A stretch of 64,000 bases of DNA, from contig NZ_JAFCKS010000005.1 in NCBI RefSeq assembly GCF_018129995.1, positions 434,001 to 498,000 of the forward strand, read 5' to 3'. Origin of the DNA: Bradyrhizobium sp. SZCCT0153 (GTDB lineage: Bacteria; Pseudomonadota; Alphaproteobacteria; Rhizobiales; Xanthobacteraceae). Shown piece after piece: positions 1-7,371 of the stretch (positions within the stretch are counted from its first letter, which is position 1; each line of letters begins with the position of its first letter). Below the pieces are notes generated by a model that was given only the letters and a program-made list of their open reading frames with translations, made no database searches and was not told the DNA's origin. The position numbers and the translations under genes were made by a program.

Positions 1-323
1 CCCGAGCCGGTCTTGCTCAGCGAGGCCGCGCGGTCATAGGTCTGCTGCGCATTCGCCAGCGTCGCCTTGTTCTGGTTGAGGTCGGCGAGTTGAAGATCGT
101 CGTCGACGGAATAAAGGTTATCGCCGACCTTGACCTCGTCTCCTTCGCGGACGCCGAGCTTCGTCACCCGGCCCGATTCGTCCGGGCTGACATAGATCAT
201 GTCGGCCTCGACCCAGCCCTGGAAACCGGCATCGCGCTTCTCCTTGCAGCCGGCAAGGCCGGTTGCGAGCACCAGAACCACGATCGAACAGAGGCGCGGC
301 AGATACTGCTGTCGAACCCTCAC
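1..323 (-). CDS. HlyD/RND-type periplasmic adaptor lipoprotein, partial (C-terminus beyond window)
   Basis: This is the N-terminal ~107 residues of a membrane-fusion (periplasmic adaptor) protein of an efflux pump; the rest lies beyond position 1. The translation has a hydrophobic signal ending in the lipobox LAGC (lipidated Cys near residue 26). It is followed by the biotinyl-lipoyl-like first strand region (GWVEADMIYVSPDESGRV, then KLGVREGDEVKVGDNLYSVD) and the start of the coiled-coil hairpin (NQNKATLANAQQTYDRA). The start is uncertain: the in-frame candidates upstream of the signal peptide, GTG at 323 and a TTG further upstream, both fall inside a palindromic repeat. It lies downstream of, and on the same strand as, the TetR gene at 440-1117, so that TetR probably controls it. 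The inner-membrane pump would be expected off the left edge. Confidence 0.8.
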   Translation of the reverse strand, partial: MRVRQQYLPRLCSIVVLVLATGLAGCKEKRDAGFQGWVEADMIYVSPDESGRVTKLGVREGDEVKVGDNLYSVDDDLQLADLNQNKATLANAQQTYDRAASLSKTGS

Positions 324-421
324 CCTGAGGAGCCGCAAAGCGGCGTCTCGAAGGGCGAGGAGCCACAGCCGGGCCTGCAATCTTCGAGACGCGCGTTCCG
401 CGCTCCTCAGGATGAGGTGAG
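317..421. repeat. Intergenic palindromic repeat, Bradyrhizobium-type
   Basis: The outer arms are imperfect inverted copies (CTCACCCTGAGGAGC on the left, GCTCCTCAGGATGAGGTGAG on the right), with inner text of the type 'cttcgagacgc'. The same motif recurs at 55894-56045 and, degraded, at 43914-43963. The left arm covers the putative start codon of the adaptor gene, so the element sits directly between the TetR gene and its downstream partner. Confidence 0.75.
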
Positions 422-439
422 AGATGTTCTGCGACGGCG

Positions 440-1117
440 TCATGTCGTGCTCCGTTCGCCAAAGATCAAATCGAGATGGACACGCAGCATGTCCTGCGCG
501 TCGAGCGGCGCGTGCCGCTCGAACAGGCTCTGCCAGATCACCGCGATCATCGCGGGCGCGACCAGGATCTGCGGATAGCGCGCGAGGTCCTTCTCGCGGA
601 TCTCGCCGCGGGCAATGCCGAGCTCGATCAGTGCGCGCATGCCGGCGATCCCGCGCGAGACGACCTCGCGGTAGTAGAAGTCGGCCACGGACGGAAAGCG
701 CGGCCCCTCCGCCACGATCAGGCGCACGAGATCGCCGCGCCTTGTGCCGATCACCTCTTTCAGGAAGTTGCCGGCAAACGCCTCGACGAGATCGCGCACC
801 GAGCCCGCCGGCAGCGGCAGTGCATTCAGCTTCTCCACCACCGGCACGATCACCGTGCGCACCAGTTCCTCGAACATCGATTCCTTGTCCTTGAAGTGCA
901 GGTAGATGGTGCCCTTGGCGACACCGGCGCGCTTGGCGATGTCGTCGAGCCGCGTCGCGGCAAAGCCGCGCGCGATGAATTCCTCCATCGCGGCGTCCAC
1001 GATCGCCGTGCGCCGCTCCGCCGCGCGAATGGCGCGGTTCGAGGCGGGGGCGGCAGCCTCCCGGTCAGCGTCGGGCGAACGGTCCCTAGCAGGTGGTGTG
1101 ACGGGCTTCTTTGTCAT
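440..1117 (-). CDS. TetR/AcrR family transcriptional regulator
   Basis: A 225-residue one-component repressor. Residues ~36-82 form the TetR helix-turn-helix (RRTAIVDAAMEEFIARGFAA, then RLDDIAKRAGVAKGTIYLHF); the remainder is the ligand-binding and dimerisation domain, ending QDMLRVHLDLIFGE. An ~30-residue Ala/Pro/Arg-rich extension precedes the HTH. The gene lies just upstream of the efflux adaptor on the same strand, the classic arrangement for a repressor of a multidrug pump. An 18-bp perfect palindrome sits between its own -35 and -10 elements, which suggests autorepression. The ligand cannot be read from sequence. Confidence 0.93.
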   Translation of the reverse strand: MTKKPVTPPARDRSPDADREAAAPASNRAIRAAERRTAIVDAAMEEFIARGFAATRLDDIAKRAGVAKGTIYLHFKDKESMFEELVRTVIVPVVEKLNALPLPAGSVRDLVEAFAGNFLKEVIGTRRGDLVRLIVAEGPRFPSVADFYYREVVSRGIAGMRALIELGIARGEIREKDLARYPQILVAPAMIAVIWQSLFERHAPLDAQDMLRVHLDLIFGERSTT

Positions 1118-1152
1118 TTCTCATATCTGACTGACTAGTCAGTCATTGTCAA
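1117..1152 (-). promoter_or_regulatory. TetR promoter with embedded palindromic operator
   Basis: On the minus strand a -35 TTGACA (plus coordinates 1147-1152) is followed by 18 nt and an AGATAT-like -10 (1123-1128). The perfect palindrome TGACTGACTAGTCAGTCA (1128-1145) fills the spacer, the classic position for steric repression. The -10 ends only 5 nt before the ATG at 1117, so the predicted transcript would begin at or within a base or two of the start codon, and no Shine-Dalgarno could fit. The palindrome is read directly; assigning it to this TetR is inference. Confidence 0.7.
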
Positions 1153-1184
1153 TTGCAGAATCGGATATCCGAAGACTGAGACGA

Positions 1185-1227
1185 ATTAGCATTGACTAAT
1201 GCATTAGCCTTCGCTAATTTGTTGACA
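1185..1227 (+). promoter_or_regulatory. arsR-type promoter with two tandem ATTAG-N6-CTAAT operators
   Basis: Two identical-format inverted repeats, ATTAG-N6-CTAAT, lie at 1185-1200 and 1203-1218, 18 bp centre to centre. They overlap a strong sigma-70-like promoter: -35 TTGACT (1192-1197), 17-bp spacer, -10 TAATTT (1215-1220). The expected transcription start is about 1227, which is the A of the ATG, so the mRNA is predicted to be leaderless. The arrangement fits autorepression by the ArsR-family product, with two dimers covering the -35 and -10. Confidence 0.75.
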
Positions 1228-1562
1228 TGATCGAAGCAGCCCCGAATGCCGTCACCACCGTGATGCGCGCCCTCGCCGATCCCACCCGCCGCGCGGTGTT
1301 CGAGCGCGTGTTCGAGAGCAAGGAGATCAGCGTTGCCGAACTGACGCGCGGCAGCGGCGTGACCCAGGGCGCGATCTCGCAGCACCTGAAGTCCCTCAGG
1401 CAGGCCGGCCTCGTCGCCGAGCGCGCCGAGGGCCGCAATGTCTATTACCGCGCCGCGCCGCAAGGACTCGAGCCTCTGGTCACCTGGATGGACCATTACG
1501 GCGTGTTCTGGCGCGAGCGTTTCCAGAATCTGCGTGACCTCTTGAAGGAGATCGATCCGTGA
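1227..1562 (+). CDS. ArsR family winged-helix transcriptional regulator
   Basis: A 111-residue protein covering a complete ArsR winged helix: ADPTRRAVFERVFESKEISV, then ELTRGSGVTQGAISQHLKSL (recognition helix) and the wing AERAEGRNVYYRA. It lacks the CxC/CxxC metal-binding cysteines of metal sensors. It belongs to the metal-independent type often paired with an SRPBCC/AHSA1 gene, and indeed overlaps the next gene by 4 nt (GTGA). The likely role is autorepressor of the three-gene operon; the inducer is unknown. Confidence 0.93.
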   Translation: MIEAAPNAVTTVMRALADPTRRAVFERVFESKEISVAELTRGSGVTQGAISQHLKSLRQAGLVAERAEGRNVYYRAAPQGLEPLVTWMDHYGVFWRERFQNLRDLLKEIDP

Positions 1563-2035
1563 GTGCAGCCGAATTGAAAGCCGAGACCCAGGAAAACTTT
1601 CGCGACATCGTCATCGACGAGGTCTTCCCTCACGCAACGGAGACGATCTGGAAAGCGCTGACCAGCGCCCAGCTCGTTGCGCGCTGGCTGATGCCGCCGT
1701 CCGGTTTCGAGGCCGTCGAAGGCAACACTTTCACCTTCAAGACCAATCCGGCCGGCGCATGGGACGGCACGATCCATTGCCGCGTTCTCGAGGTCGTACC
1801 GAACCGGCGCCTCGCCTACGCCTGGAAGGGCGGCGACGCGGGCAATACCGGCTACGGCTCGGCACTCGACACCGTCGTTACCTGGTCCCTCACGCCGGTC
1901 GAAGCAGGGACGCGCGTGAGTGTTGTGCATTCGGGCTTCGTAACGCCGAAGAACGACACCGCTTATCAAAACATGAGCGACGGTTGGGTCAAGGTGATGC
2001 AGCGGCTCGATGCCGTCACCGGCGAAGGCAAGTGA
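1559..2035 (+). CDS. SRPBCC (AHSA1/Aha1-like) domain protein
   Basis: A 158-residue single-domain START/Bet v1-fold protein. Landmarks are the N-terminal IVIDEVFPHATETIWKALTS, then ARWLMPPSGFEAVEGNTFTF, the beta-grasp core, and the C-terminal helix SDGWVKVMQRLDAV. The GTG start at 1559 overlaps the ArsR stop codon, implying translational coupling. ArsR-SRPBCC pairs are common in proteobacteria, where the SRPBCC member is thought to bind a hydrophobic ligand; the substrate here is unknown. Confidence 0.9.
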   Translation: MSAAELKAETQENFRDIVIDEVFPHATETIWKALTSAQLVARWLMPPSGFEAVEGNTFTFKTNPAGAWDGTIHCRVLEVVPNRRLAYAWKGGDAGNTGYGSALDTVVTWSLTPVEAGTRVSVVHSGFVTPKNDTAYQNMSDGWVKVMQRLDAVTGEGK

Positions 2036-2047
2036 AGAGGCGTCACG

Positions 2048-2461
2048 ATGGACAATCCCTATACCGGCGGCTGCGCCTGCGGCACGATCCGCTATTCGAT
2101 TGCCAGTGAGCCGCTGTTCAGCAATCACTGCCAGTGCCGGGACTGCCAGCGGGAAAGCGGCAGCGGCCACGGTTCGTACATCACCTTCGCGCGCGCCGGT
2201 GTCACGGTGACGGGTGAGGCCAGGCACTGGGACATGGTCGGCGACAGCGGCAACGTGAAGACGCGCGGCTTCTGCATTCAATGCGGCCTGCCGGTCTATA
2301 TGACCTTCGCCGCAATGCCAGACATCTTCACGATCCGCGCCGCAAGCCTCGACGAGCCCGCCCGCTACAAGCCGCAAGTCGTCACTTACGCCGCGCGCGG
2401 ACATGATTGGGATCGTCTCGATCCCGACCTGCCGAAATTCGCCGGCATGCCGCCTGGGTGA
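2048..2461 (+). CDS. GFA family (glutathione-dependent formaldehyde-activating enzyme-like) protein
   Basis: A 137-residue protein with the Cys pattern of the GFA/CENP-V fold: GGCACGTIRYS near residue 8, NHCQCRDCQRESGSGHG near 26, and GFCIQCGLPVY near 76. These supply the two zinc sites of the family. It lies 12 nt after the SRPBCC gene and probably belongs to the ArsR operon. The family includes Gfa, but most members have no demonstrated formaldehyde activity, so only the fold is assigned. Confidence 0.9.
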   Translation: MDNPYTGGCACGTIRYSIASEPLFSNHCQCRDCQRESGSGHGSYITFARAGVTVTGEARHWDMVGDSGNVKTRGFCIQCGLPVYMTFAAMPDIFTIRAASLDEPARYKPQVVTYAARGHDWDRLDPDLPKFAGMPPG

Positions 2462-2467
2462 GTTGAC

Positions 2468-2511
2468 GCGTTTTCTTGACGCGAACCGGTATCCACTTCG
2501 CTCGAAAACGC
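2468..2511. repeat. Short intergenic palindromic element
   Basis: Inverted arms GCGTTTTC (2468-2475) and GAAAACGC (2504-2511) bracket a core containing GCGAACCGGT. It lies between the convergent GFA and alcohol dehydrogenase genes. The form is familiar from Bradyrhizobium intergenic regions. There is no T-tract typical of an intrinsic terminator, though the hairpin could slow polymerase from either side. Confidence 0.6.
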
Positions 2512-2512
2512 T

Positions 2513-3538
2513 TTAGCCAAAATCCAGCACCATGCGGCCGTCGATCTTGCCGGCCTTCATCCGGTCGAATACGTCGTTGATTTGCGCAAGCGGTACCTTC
2601 GTCACCTCGGCCTTGACCTTGCCGTCGGCGGCGAACGCGATGGCCTCGTCGAGATCCCGCCTCGTGCCGACGATCGAGCCGCGCACGGTGATCCGCTTGA
2701 GCACGACGTCGAAGATCGGCGTCGGGAATTCGCCCGGCGGCAGGCCGACGAGACTGACGGTGCCCTTCCGCCGGACCATCTTCAGCGCCTGGGCGAAGGC
2801 GGCGGTCGATACCGCGGTCACCAGCACGCCATGGGCCCCGCCCCCGGTTGCCGCCAGCACCTTGTCCACCGCATCGCCAGCAAGCGCGTTCACCGCAAGA
2901 TCGGCGCCCGACTCGCGCGCGAGCACAAGCTTGTCCTCGGCGATATCGACGGCGGCGACCTTGAGTCCCATCGCCTTGGCATACTGGACAGCAACATGGC
3001 CGAGCCCGCCGACGCCTGAGATGACGACCCACTCGCCGGGCCTTGCCTCGGTCTCCTTCAATCCCTTGTAGGTGGTGACGCCCGCGCACAGGATCGGCGC
3101 AATGGCGGCAAAATCGACCGTCGCCGGCAGCTTTGCAGCGAAGGCGGCGGAGGCGATGACATATTCGGCAAAGCCGCCGTTCACGCTGTAGCCGGTGTTG
3201 TGCTGGTGCTCGCACAGCGTTTCCCAACCGGTCTCGCAATATTCGCAGGACATGCAGGCGTCGTGCAGCCACGCGACGCCGACGGCATCGCCGACCTTCA
3301 GGTTTTTCACGCCGGGCCCCAGGGCCGCGACGATGCCGGCGACCTCGTGACCGGGGATGAAGGGCGGCACCGGCTTCACCGGCCAGTCGCCGGAGGCGGC
3401 GTGCAGATCGGTGTGGCAGACGCCGCACGCTTTCACCTTGACCAGGACTTCGCCGGGACCGGGCTGCGGCACCGGCACGTCCTCGATCGCCAGCGGCTTG
3501 CCGAACTGTCTGACGATGGCGGCTTTCATGGTCGGCAT
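2513..3538 (-). CDS. Zinc-dependent alcohol dehydrogenase, AdhP type
   Basis: A 341-residue medium-chain dehydrogenase. Catalytic zinc ligands are in CGVCHTDLHA and PGHEVAG. The four structural-zinc cysteines are in CMSCEYCETGWETLC, and the Rossmann dinucleotide motif is GVGGLGHVAVQYAK. Its length and motifs match the NAD-dependent AdhP/AdhA ethanol dehydrogenases. Start chosen at ATG 3538 (MPTMKAAIV) because CGGAG lies 7-8 nt upstream. It is monocistronic and convergent with the GFA operon. Primary short-chain alcohols are the probable substrates. Confidence 0.93.
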   Translation of the reverse strand: MPTMKAAIVRQFGKPLAIEDVPVPQPGPGEVLVKVKACGVCHTDLHAASGDWPVKPVPPFIPGHEVAGIVAALGPGVKNLKVGDAVGVAWLHDACMSCEYCETGWETLCEHQHNTGYSVNGGFAEYVIASAAFAAKLPATVDFAAIAPILCAGVTTYKGLKETEARPGEWVVISGVGGLGHVAVQYAKAMGLKVAAVDIAEDKLVLARESGADLAVNALAGDAVDKVLAATGGGAHGVLVTAVSTAAFAQALKMVRRKGTVSLVGLPPGEFPTPIFDVVLKRITVRGSIVGTRRDLDEAIAFAADGKVKAEVTKVPLAQINDVFDRMKAGKIDGRMVLDFG

Positions 3539-3674
3539 TGGTCTGCTCCGTTGCATTGCGGATGCAGACTAGCGAGGCCCGCGCAGCGCTCCCTTGATGG
3601 GAGTCAAACAGCACAAAGTTTGCGCAGGCAGGCTCAACAATGACAACGCGCTGACGGCACAGCGCCAAGCGCCG

Positions 3675-4085
3675 TCAGCTATGGAACTTCAGCCCGTCGA
3701 CGATCTTGTCGATCACCTTGCGCTCGGCGCGCATGGCGATGCCGACGAGATTGAGGTCAGTGCGTGCCACCGCTTTCACCGCCTCGCGATTGGCGGCGTC
3801 GTGCGTGGTCCTGAACATGTCCTCGGTGTAGACCGCAGGCGTCACGTTGCGCGTGAGCGCGCGATCGAGCGCGCGCGTCAATGCGGGACCGTCGGCGCCG
3901 TAGATCAGGATCGGCTGGCCGATCAGCGCCTGATATTTGGTCCCCGTGGCGTCCTCATAGGGCTCGCCGATGCATTCCCGAAAGGCCGCGGCGATGCCGC
4001 TGGTGAGGAAGGCCGCGACGTTGAGCTTCTGCCAGGCCTGAAGATCGGTGCGGATCACGACGGCGATCTTGGTGTCGAACTGCAT
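3675..4085 (-). CDS. DUF2000 family protein
   Basis: A 136-residue protein resembling the DUF2000 (peptidyl-tRNA-hydrolase-2-like fold) family. Landmarks are KIAVVIRTDLQAWQKLNVAA, EPYEDATGTKYQALIGQPIL, TPAVYTEDMFRTTHDAANRE and a C-terminal DLNLVGIAMRAERKVIDKIV. Start at ATG 4085 follows GGGGAG. No signal peptide or membrane segment is seen, so it is probably cytosolic. Function is not established for the family; family assignment is by recollection of its conserved motifs. Confidence 0.75.
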   Translation of the reverse strand: MQFDTKIAVVIRTDLQAWQKLNVAAFLTSGIAAAFRECIGEPYEDATGTKYQALIGQPILIYGADGPALTRALDRALTRNVTPAVYTEDMFRTTHDAANREAVKAVARTDLNLVGIAMRAERKVIDKIVDGLKFHS

Positions 4086-4098
4086 GCAACTCCCCAAA

Positions 4099-4138
4099 TG
4101 TCATTCCGGACTCGATGCTACGCATCGCCGAAATGACA
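4099..4138. repeat. Palindromic repeat (TGTCATT...AATGACA)
   Basis: A hairpin-forming 40-bp element with terminal arms TGTCATT and AATGACA and an inner GATGC/GCATC stem. The same design recurs at 8591-8634. It lies between two minus-strand genes. It is a Bradyrhizobium-type small repeat, not an intrinsic terminator, because no T-tract follows. Confidence 0.7.
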
Positions 4139-4148
4139 GCAAGAGGAA

Positions 4149-4538
4149 TCAACCCTTGGCGTCGCAGGCCCAGGCGCGGATCACGCATTCCTTGCCGCCG
4201 TATTTGTAGCATTCGCGGGTGGCGGCGTTGAGAGAGGCCGAGATCTTCGGCTTGACGGCATAGCCATAGGCGCCGCAAGGATTTGACAGATCGACCGACA
4301 TCGCGGCGCAGGCGCGCTTCATCGTCACGGTCGTGCAGTCGCCCTTGCACTGCTTCTGCGCCGCGGCGCGCGCCTCGTGTTCGGCGACGTAGTCAAACGC
4401 CTGGCCATAGGCGCCACACTTGCCGACCGCAATCGCACCGGCGGCATGCGCATCCGTGATGTGGCGGGCACCCGTCACACAAACCGACAGCGCAAAGAAA
4501 AACATCGCGCAACGGCGCGCGACGATGGTCGAAGCCAT
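4149..4538 (-). CDS. Secreted DUF4189 domain protein
   Basis: A 129-residue exported protein. An N-terminal signal segment (AMFFFALSVCVTG, with a probable cleavage after AHA near residue 32) precedes a DUF4189-like domain: GAIAVGKCGAYGQAFDY, AAAQKQCKGDCTTVTM, then CGAYGYAVKP and a Cys-rich tail. The paired cysteines suggest disulphides in the periplasm. DUF4189 function is unknown. It stands alone between two repeats. Confidence 0.75.
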   Translation of the reverse strand: MASTIVARRCAMFFFALSVCVTGARHITDAHAAGAIAVGKCGAYGQAFDYVAEHEARAAAQKQCKGDCTTVTMKRACAAMSVDLSNPCGAYGYAVKPKISASLNAATRECYKYGGKECVIRAWACDAKG

Positions 4539-4634
4539 GGAAAAACCCCTCCCCCCAAGGCAGGTGGGAGCGACTCTAAGCGGCGGTCGTTTCCAGATGG
4601 TGAACGGGGAGTTGAAATCGTTGGAAAGTGCTTC

Positions 4635-4726
4635 GTAGGGTAGGCAAAGCGAAGCGTACCCACCGATCGCGGATCATCATGTGGAGAAATGGTGGGCACG
4701 GCGCTACGCGCCTTTGCCCACCTACG
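4635..4726. repeat. Palindromic repeat of the 'gggtaggcaaagcg...gcccacctac' type
   Basis: Outer arms GTAGGGTAGGCAAAGCG on the left and CGCCTTTGCCCACCTAC on the right are imperfect inverted copies flanking a variable core. This form (wording around 'gtgggcacggcgctacgcgcc') is repeated through Bradyrhizobium genomes. It fills most of the gap between the DUF4189 gene and the end of the cox-type operon. Confidence 0.7.
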
Positions 4727-4732
4727 GCAGCG

Positions 4733-6337
4733 TCATCCCCGCCGCGCTGCTTCAAGCGCCTGCGGCGTGTCGATGTCGAGGAAGGCGCTCTCGCCATCGA
4801 CCGGCACTTCGGCCACAGCTTCCGTGTGCTTGGCAATCAAGTGCCGCGCGCCGATGTCGCCGTCGAGCGTCATCAGCTCCCTGAAGAAGCGGCGCGACCA
4901 CAGCACGGGATTGCCGCGGCGGCCCTCGCTGACGGGCACGACGATGAGGTTGCCGCGGTCCGGTGCAAAGCCGTCGATGAGGCGGTCGATCAGGCCGGCA
5001 TCGATCAGCGGCATGTCGCCGAGACAGACGACTGCGCCGTCACTGGTCTCGGACACGGCCGCGATCCCGGCCTTGACCGAGCTTGCGATGCCGCCGGCGA
5101 AATCGGGGTTTTTGACGAACCGCACCTTCAGGCCCTGCAGCGCCTGCTCGACCAGCTCGATCTGATGGCCGGTGACGACGATGACCTCGGAAGCCTTCGA
5201 GGCCAGCGCCTGCTCGGTCGCGATCCGCACCAGCTTCTTGCCGTCGAGCTCGGCGAGCAGCTTGTTCGGTCCGCCCATCCGGGTCGAGCGGCCCGCCGCG
5301 AGCACGATGGCGGCGACCTGGCTGTTACCCTCGATCTCCGGCTTTGCGCGCGGCTGCGGCCGCGTCACGATCTCCATCAGGAGGCCGCCGACGCCCATGC
5401 CCATCAGCTCGGCGCGCGTCACCTTGATGCCGGCAAGCAGCCGCATCAGCACCCAATCAAAACCGTTCTCGACCGGCGAGCGCGCGCAGCCCGGCGCGCC
5501 CAGCACCGGCACGCCGCCGGCACGCGCGATCAGAAGCAGATTGCCCGGATCGACCGGCATGCCGAAATGCTCGATCTCTCCGCCGATGCCGGTGACGGCC
5601 GCCGGGATCACGTCGCGCCGGTCCGCGATCGCGGACGCGCCGAAGACGATGACGAGCTCGGCGCCAAGTCCGAGCAATTCCTTGATCGCGGCCGACAGCG
5701 CATGCTCGTCATGCTGGACCCGCCGCTCCGCGATGATGCCGGCGCCGGCCGGCGCGAGCCGCTCGGCGGTGACGCGCAGCGTCTTGTCGATCACCTTGGA
5801 GGACAGGCCCGGCAGCAGCGTCGACACCACGCCGACCCGCTTGATGACGTAAGGCGCGACCTTCAGGACGTCCGTGCCCGCCGCCTCCACCGCGGCATCG
5901 CGCAAGCTTCCTTCGACGCCAAAGGGAATGATCTTGACGGTGCCGACCATCTCACCCTCGACCACCGGCTTGAAGGCGGTGAGCGTCGCAAAGGTGATGG
6001 CCTCGTCGATGTTGTTGATGCGGTCGACCGCCGCGCGGTCGATCACCAGCACGCCGGGGCGCGCGGCGAACAGGTTGGCGCGGCCGGTGAAAGCGCGCTC
6101 GACATGGATGCCTTCGCCGCCGACGGCGAGCGCGATGCTGGCGGCCGCGACATCCTCGGAGACGTCGCCCTCCTCCATCCGCACCACGACGACGTCCTTG
6201 ATGCCGGCGCGCTCCAGCGCCTCGACCTCGGCCGGCCCGATCGTCGTGCCTTTCTTCAGCACCAGCGGCCCCTGGCGCAGGGTGTGGACGGTCACCCCGC
6301 CAATCGCATCCCTGGGGCTCGCCGGACCGAACTTCAT
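4733..6337 (-). CDS. Molybdopterin-binding / MobA-like nucleotidyltransferase fusion protein
   Basis: A 534-residue two-domain protein. Residues ~1-340 carry a MoeA/MoaB-like molybdopterin-binding fold (core ELVIVFGASAIADRRDVIPA, GMPVDPGNLLLI). Residues ~345-534 are a MobA/MocA-type NTP transferase (AAIVLAAGRSTRMGGPNKLL; GDMPLID acidic metal site). It probably matures the Mo-cofactor (CTP or GTP transfer) for the hydroxylase encoded upstream. ATG 6337 overlaps the XdhC stop by 4 nt (ATGA). It is the last gene of the cox-type operon. Confidence 0.9.
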   Translation of the reverse strand: MKFGPASPRDAIGGVTVHTLRQGPLVLKKGTTIGPAEVEALERAGIKDVVVVRMEEGDVSEDVAAASIALAVGGEGIHVERAFTGRANLFAARPGVLVIDRAAVDRINNIDEAITFATLTAFKPVVEGEMVGTVKIIPFGVEGSLRDAAVEAAGTDVLKVAPYVIKRVGVVSTLLPGLSSKVIDKTLRVTAERLAPAGAGIIAERRVQHDEHALSAAIKELLGLGAELVIVFGASAIADRRDVIPAAVTGIGGEIEHFGMPVDPGNLLLIARAGGVPVLGAPGCARSPVENGFDWVLMRLLAGIKVTRAELMGMGVGGLLMEIVTRPQPRAKPEIEGNSQVAAIVLAAGRSTRMGGPNKLLAELDGKKLVRIATEQALASKASEVIVVTGHQIELVEQALQGLKVRFVKNPDFAGGIASSVKAGIAAVSETSDGAVVCLGDMPLIDAGLIDRLIDGFAPDRGNLIVVPVSEGRRGNPVLWSRRFFRELMTLDGDIGARHLIAKHTEAVAEVPVDGESAFLDIDTPQALEAARRG

Positions 6338-7035
6338 GCCGCTTCTTCTTTTTCTTTGGGTGGTAGCCGAAGCACCGCCGTGATCTCGGCCATGATCGAC
6401 ACCGCGATCTCGGACGGCGAGACCGCGCCGATCGCAAGGCCAATGGGCGCGTGGATGCGCGCGATGTCGCTGTCCCTGGCGCCTTGCGCCCTCAACCGGT
6501 CGCCGCGTTTGGCATGCGTCTTCCGCGAGCCGAGCGCGCCGATATAGAAGCAGTTGCGCTCGAAGGCGTGGAGCAGCGCGGGATCGTCGATCTTGGGATC
6601 GTGCGTCACTGCGACGAAGGCGGTGTAGGCATCGACGTTGAGCGGCGGCAGCGCGGTTTCGGGCCATTCCGCGACCAGCGGAATGTCGGGGAAGCGCTCG
6701 GGGCTTGCAAAGGCCGTACGCGGATCGACGACCGTGACGTCATAGCCGAGCGAGCGCGCCAGCGGCGCCAGGGCCTGGCTGATATGGACCGCGCCGACGA
6801 TGACGAGCTTCGCCGTGGGCGCGTAGACGTTGAGGAACAGCTTCTTGCCGCCGGCCTCGACATTGGCGCTCTTGCCCATGCGAAGCTGTTTTTCAAGCTC
6901 CGCGCCCAGCGGGTCTTTCGCGAAATCCTTCGCCTTCACCAGGCGCTGCTCGCCGCTCTCGGTGTCCGTCACCAGGATCACCGGCCGGCGCGCGGCGCGC
7001 TCGGCATTGAGTTCGTGCAGGATATCGAGCTTCAC
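6334..7035 (-). CDS. XdhC family protein, C-terminal (Rossmann) half
   Basis: A 233-residue protein containing the XdhC NAD(P)-like Rossmann domain: LVIVGAVHISQALAPLARSL, VDPRTAFASPERFP, VAVTHDPKIDDPALLHAF, then YIGALGSRKTHAKR and IHAPIGLAIGAVSPSEIAVS. In XDH systems XdhC binds sulphurated Moco and delivers it to the apoenzyme. Here the protein is split: the conserved N-terminal XdhC domain is a separate gene immediately upstream (7038-7361, 2-nt gap). The two probably act together. Confidence 0.92.
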   Translation of the reverse strand: MKLDILHELNAERAARRPVILVTDTESGEQRLVKAKDFAKDPLGAELEKQLRMGKSANVEAGGKKLFLNVYAPTAKLVIVGAVHISQALAPLARSLGYDVTVVDPRTAFASPERFPDIPLVAEWPETALPPLNVDAYTAFVAVTHDPKIDDPALLHAFERNCFYIGALGSRKTHAKRGDRLRAQGARDSDIARIHAPIGLAIGAVSPSEIAVSIMAEITAVLRLPPKEKEEAA

Positions 7036-7037
7036 GG

Positions 7038-7361
7038 CTAACCGACTTTCTCGACGAAGACGCGAATGGTTCCGCCGCAGGACAGCCCGACATTCCAGGC
7101 GGTCTCGTCGGCGACGCCGAACTCCAGCATTTTCGGCTTGCCGCTCTCGATCACGTCCATGGCCTCGGTGACCACGGCACCCTCGACGCAGCCGCCGGAG
7201 ACCGAACCCAGGAACGTGCCCTCGTCGTTGATGACGAGGCTGGAGCCCGCCGGGCGCGGCGCGGAGCCCCAGGTCTCGACAACGGTCGCCAGCGCGACGC
7301 CACGGCCGGCCTTCTGCCAGTCCTCCGCCGCCTTCAGGATATCCTCGTCGCGATCGAGCAT
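7038..7361 (-). CDS. XdhC/CoxI N-terminal domain protein
   Basis: A 107-residue stand-alone XdhC/CoxI N-terminal domain with motifs ATVVETWGSAPRPAGSSLVI, GSVSGGCVEGAVV and VGLSCGGTI. The Cys in SGGCVEG and LSCGG are the conserved pair thought to handle the sulphurated cofactor. It partners the Rossmann half encoded next. The operon's VWA gene ends 10 nt upstream. Confidence 0.92.
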   Translation of the reverse strand: MLDRDEDILKAAEDWQKAGRGVALATVVETWGSAPRPAGSSLVINDEGTFLGSVSGGCVEGAVVTEAMDVIESGKPKMLEFGVADETAWNVGLSCGGTIRVFVEKVG

Positions 7362-7371
7362 GGTGGACCTC

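Noticed and set aside
2382..3668. 428-codon minus-strand frame overlapping the alcohol dehydrogenase
   Set aside because: Other frame of the same strand, Arg-rich, no domain; the dehydrogenase frame has all zinc and NAD motifs.
4628..6547. 639-codon plus-strand open frame over the molybdopterin/nucleotidyltransferase gene
   Set aside because: It is antisense to a gene with clear family motifs in the other strand; the product is rich in Arg/His/Asp with no domain. Long antisense frames are expected at this GC content.
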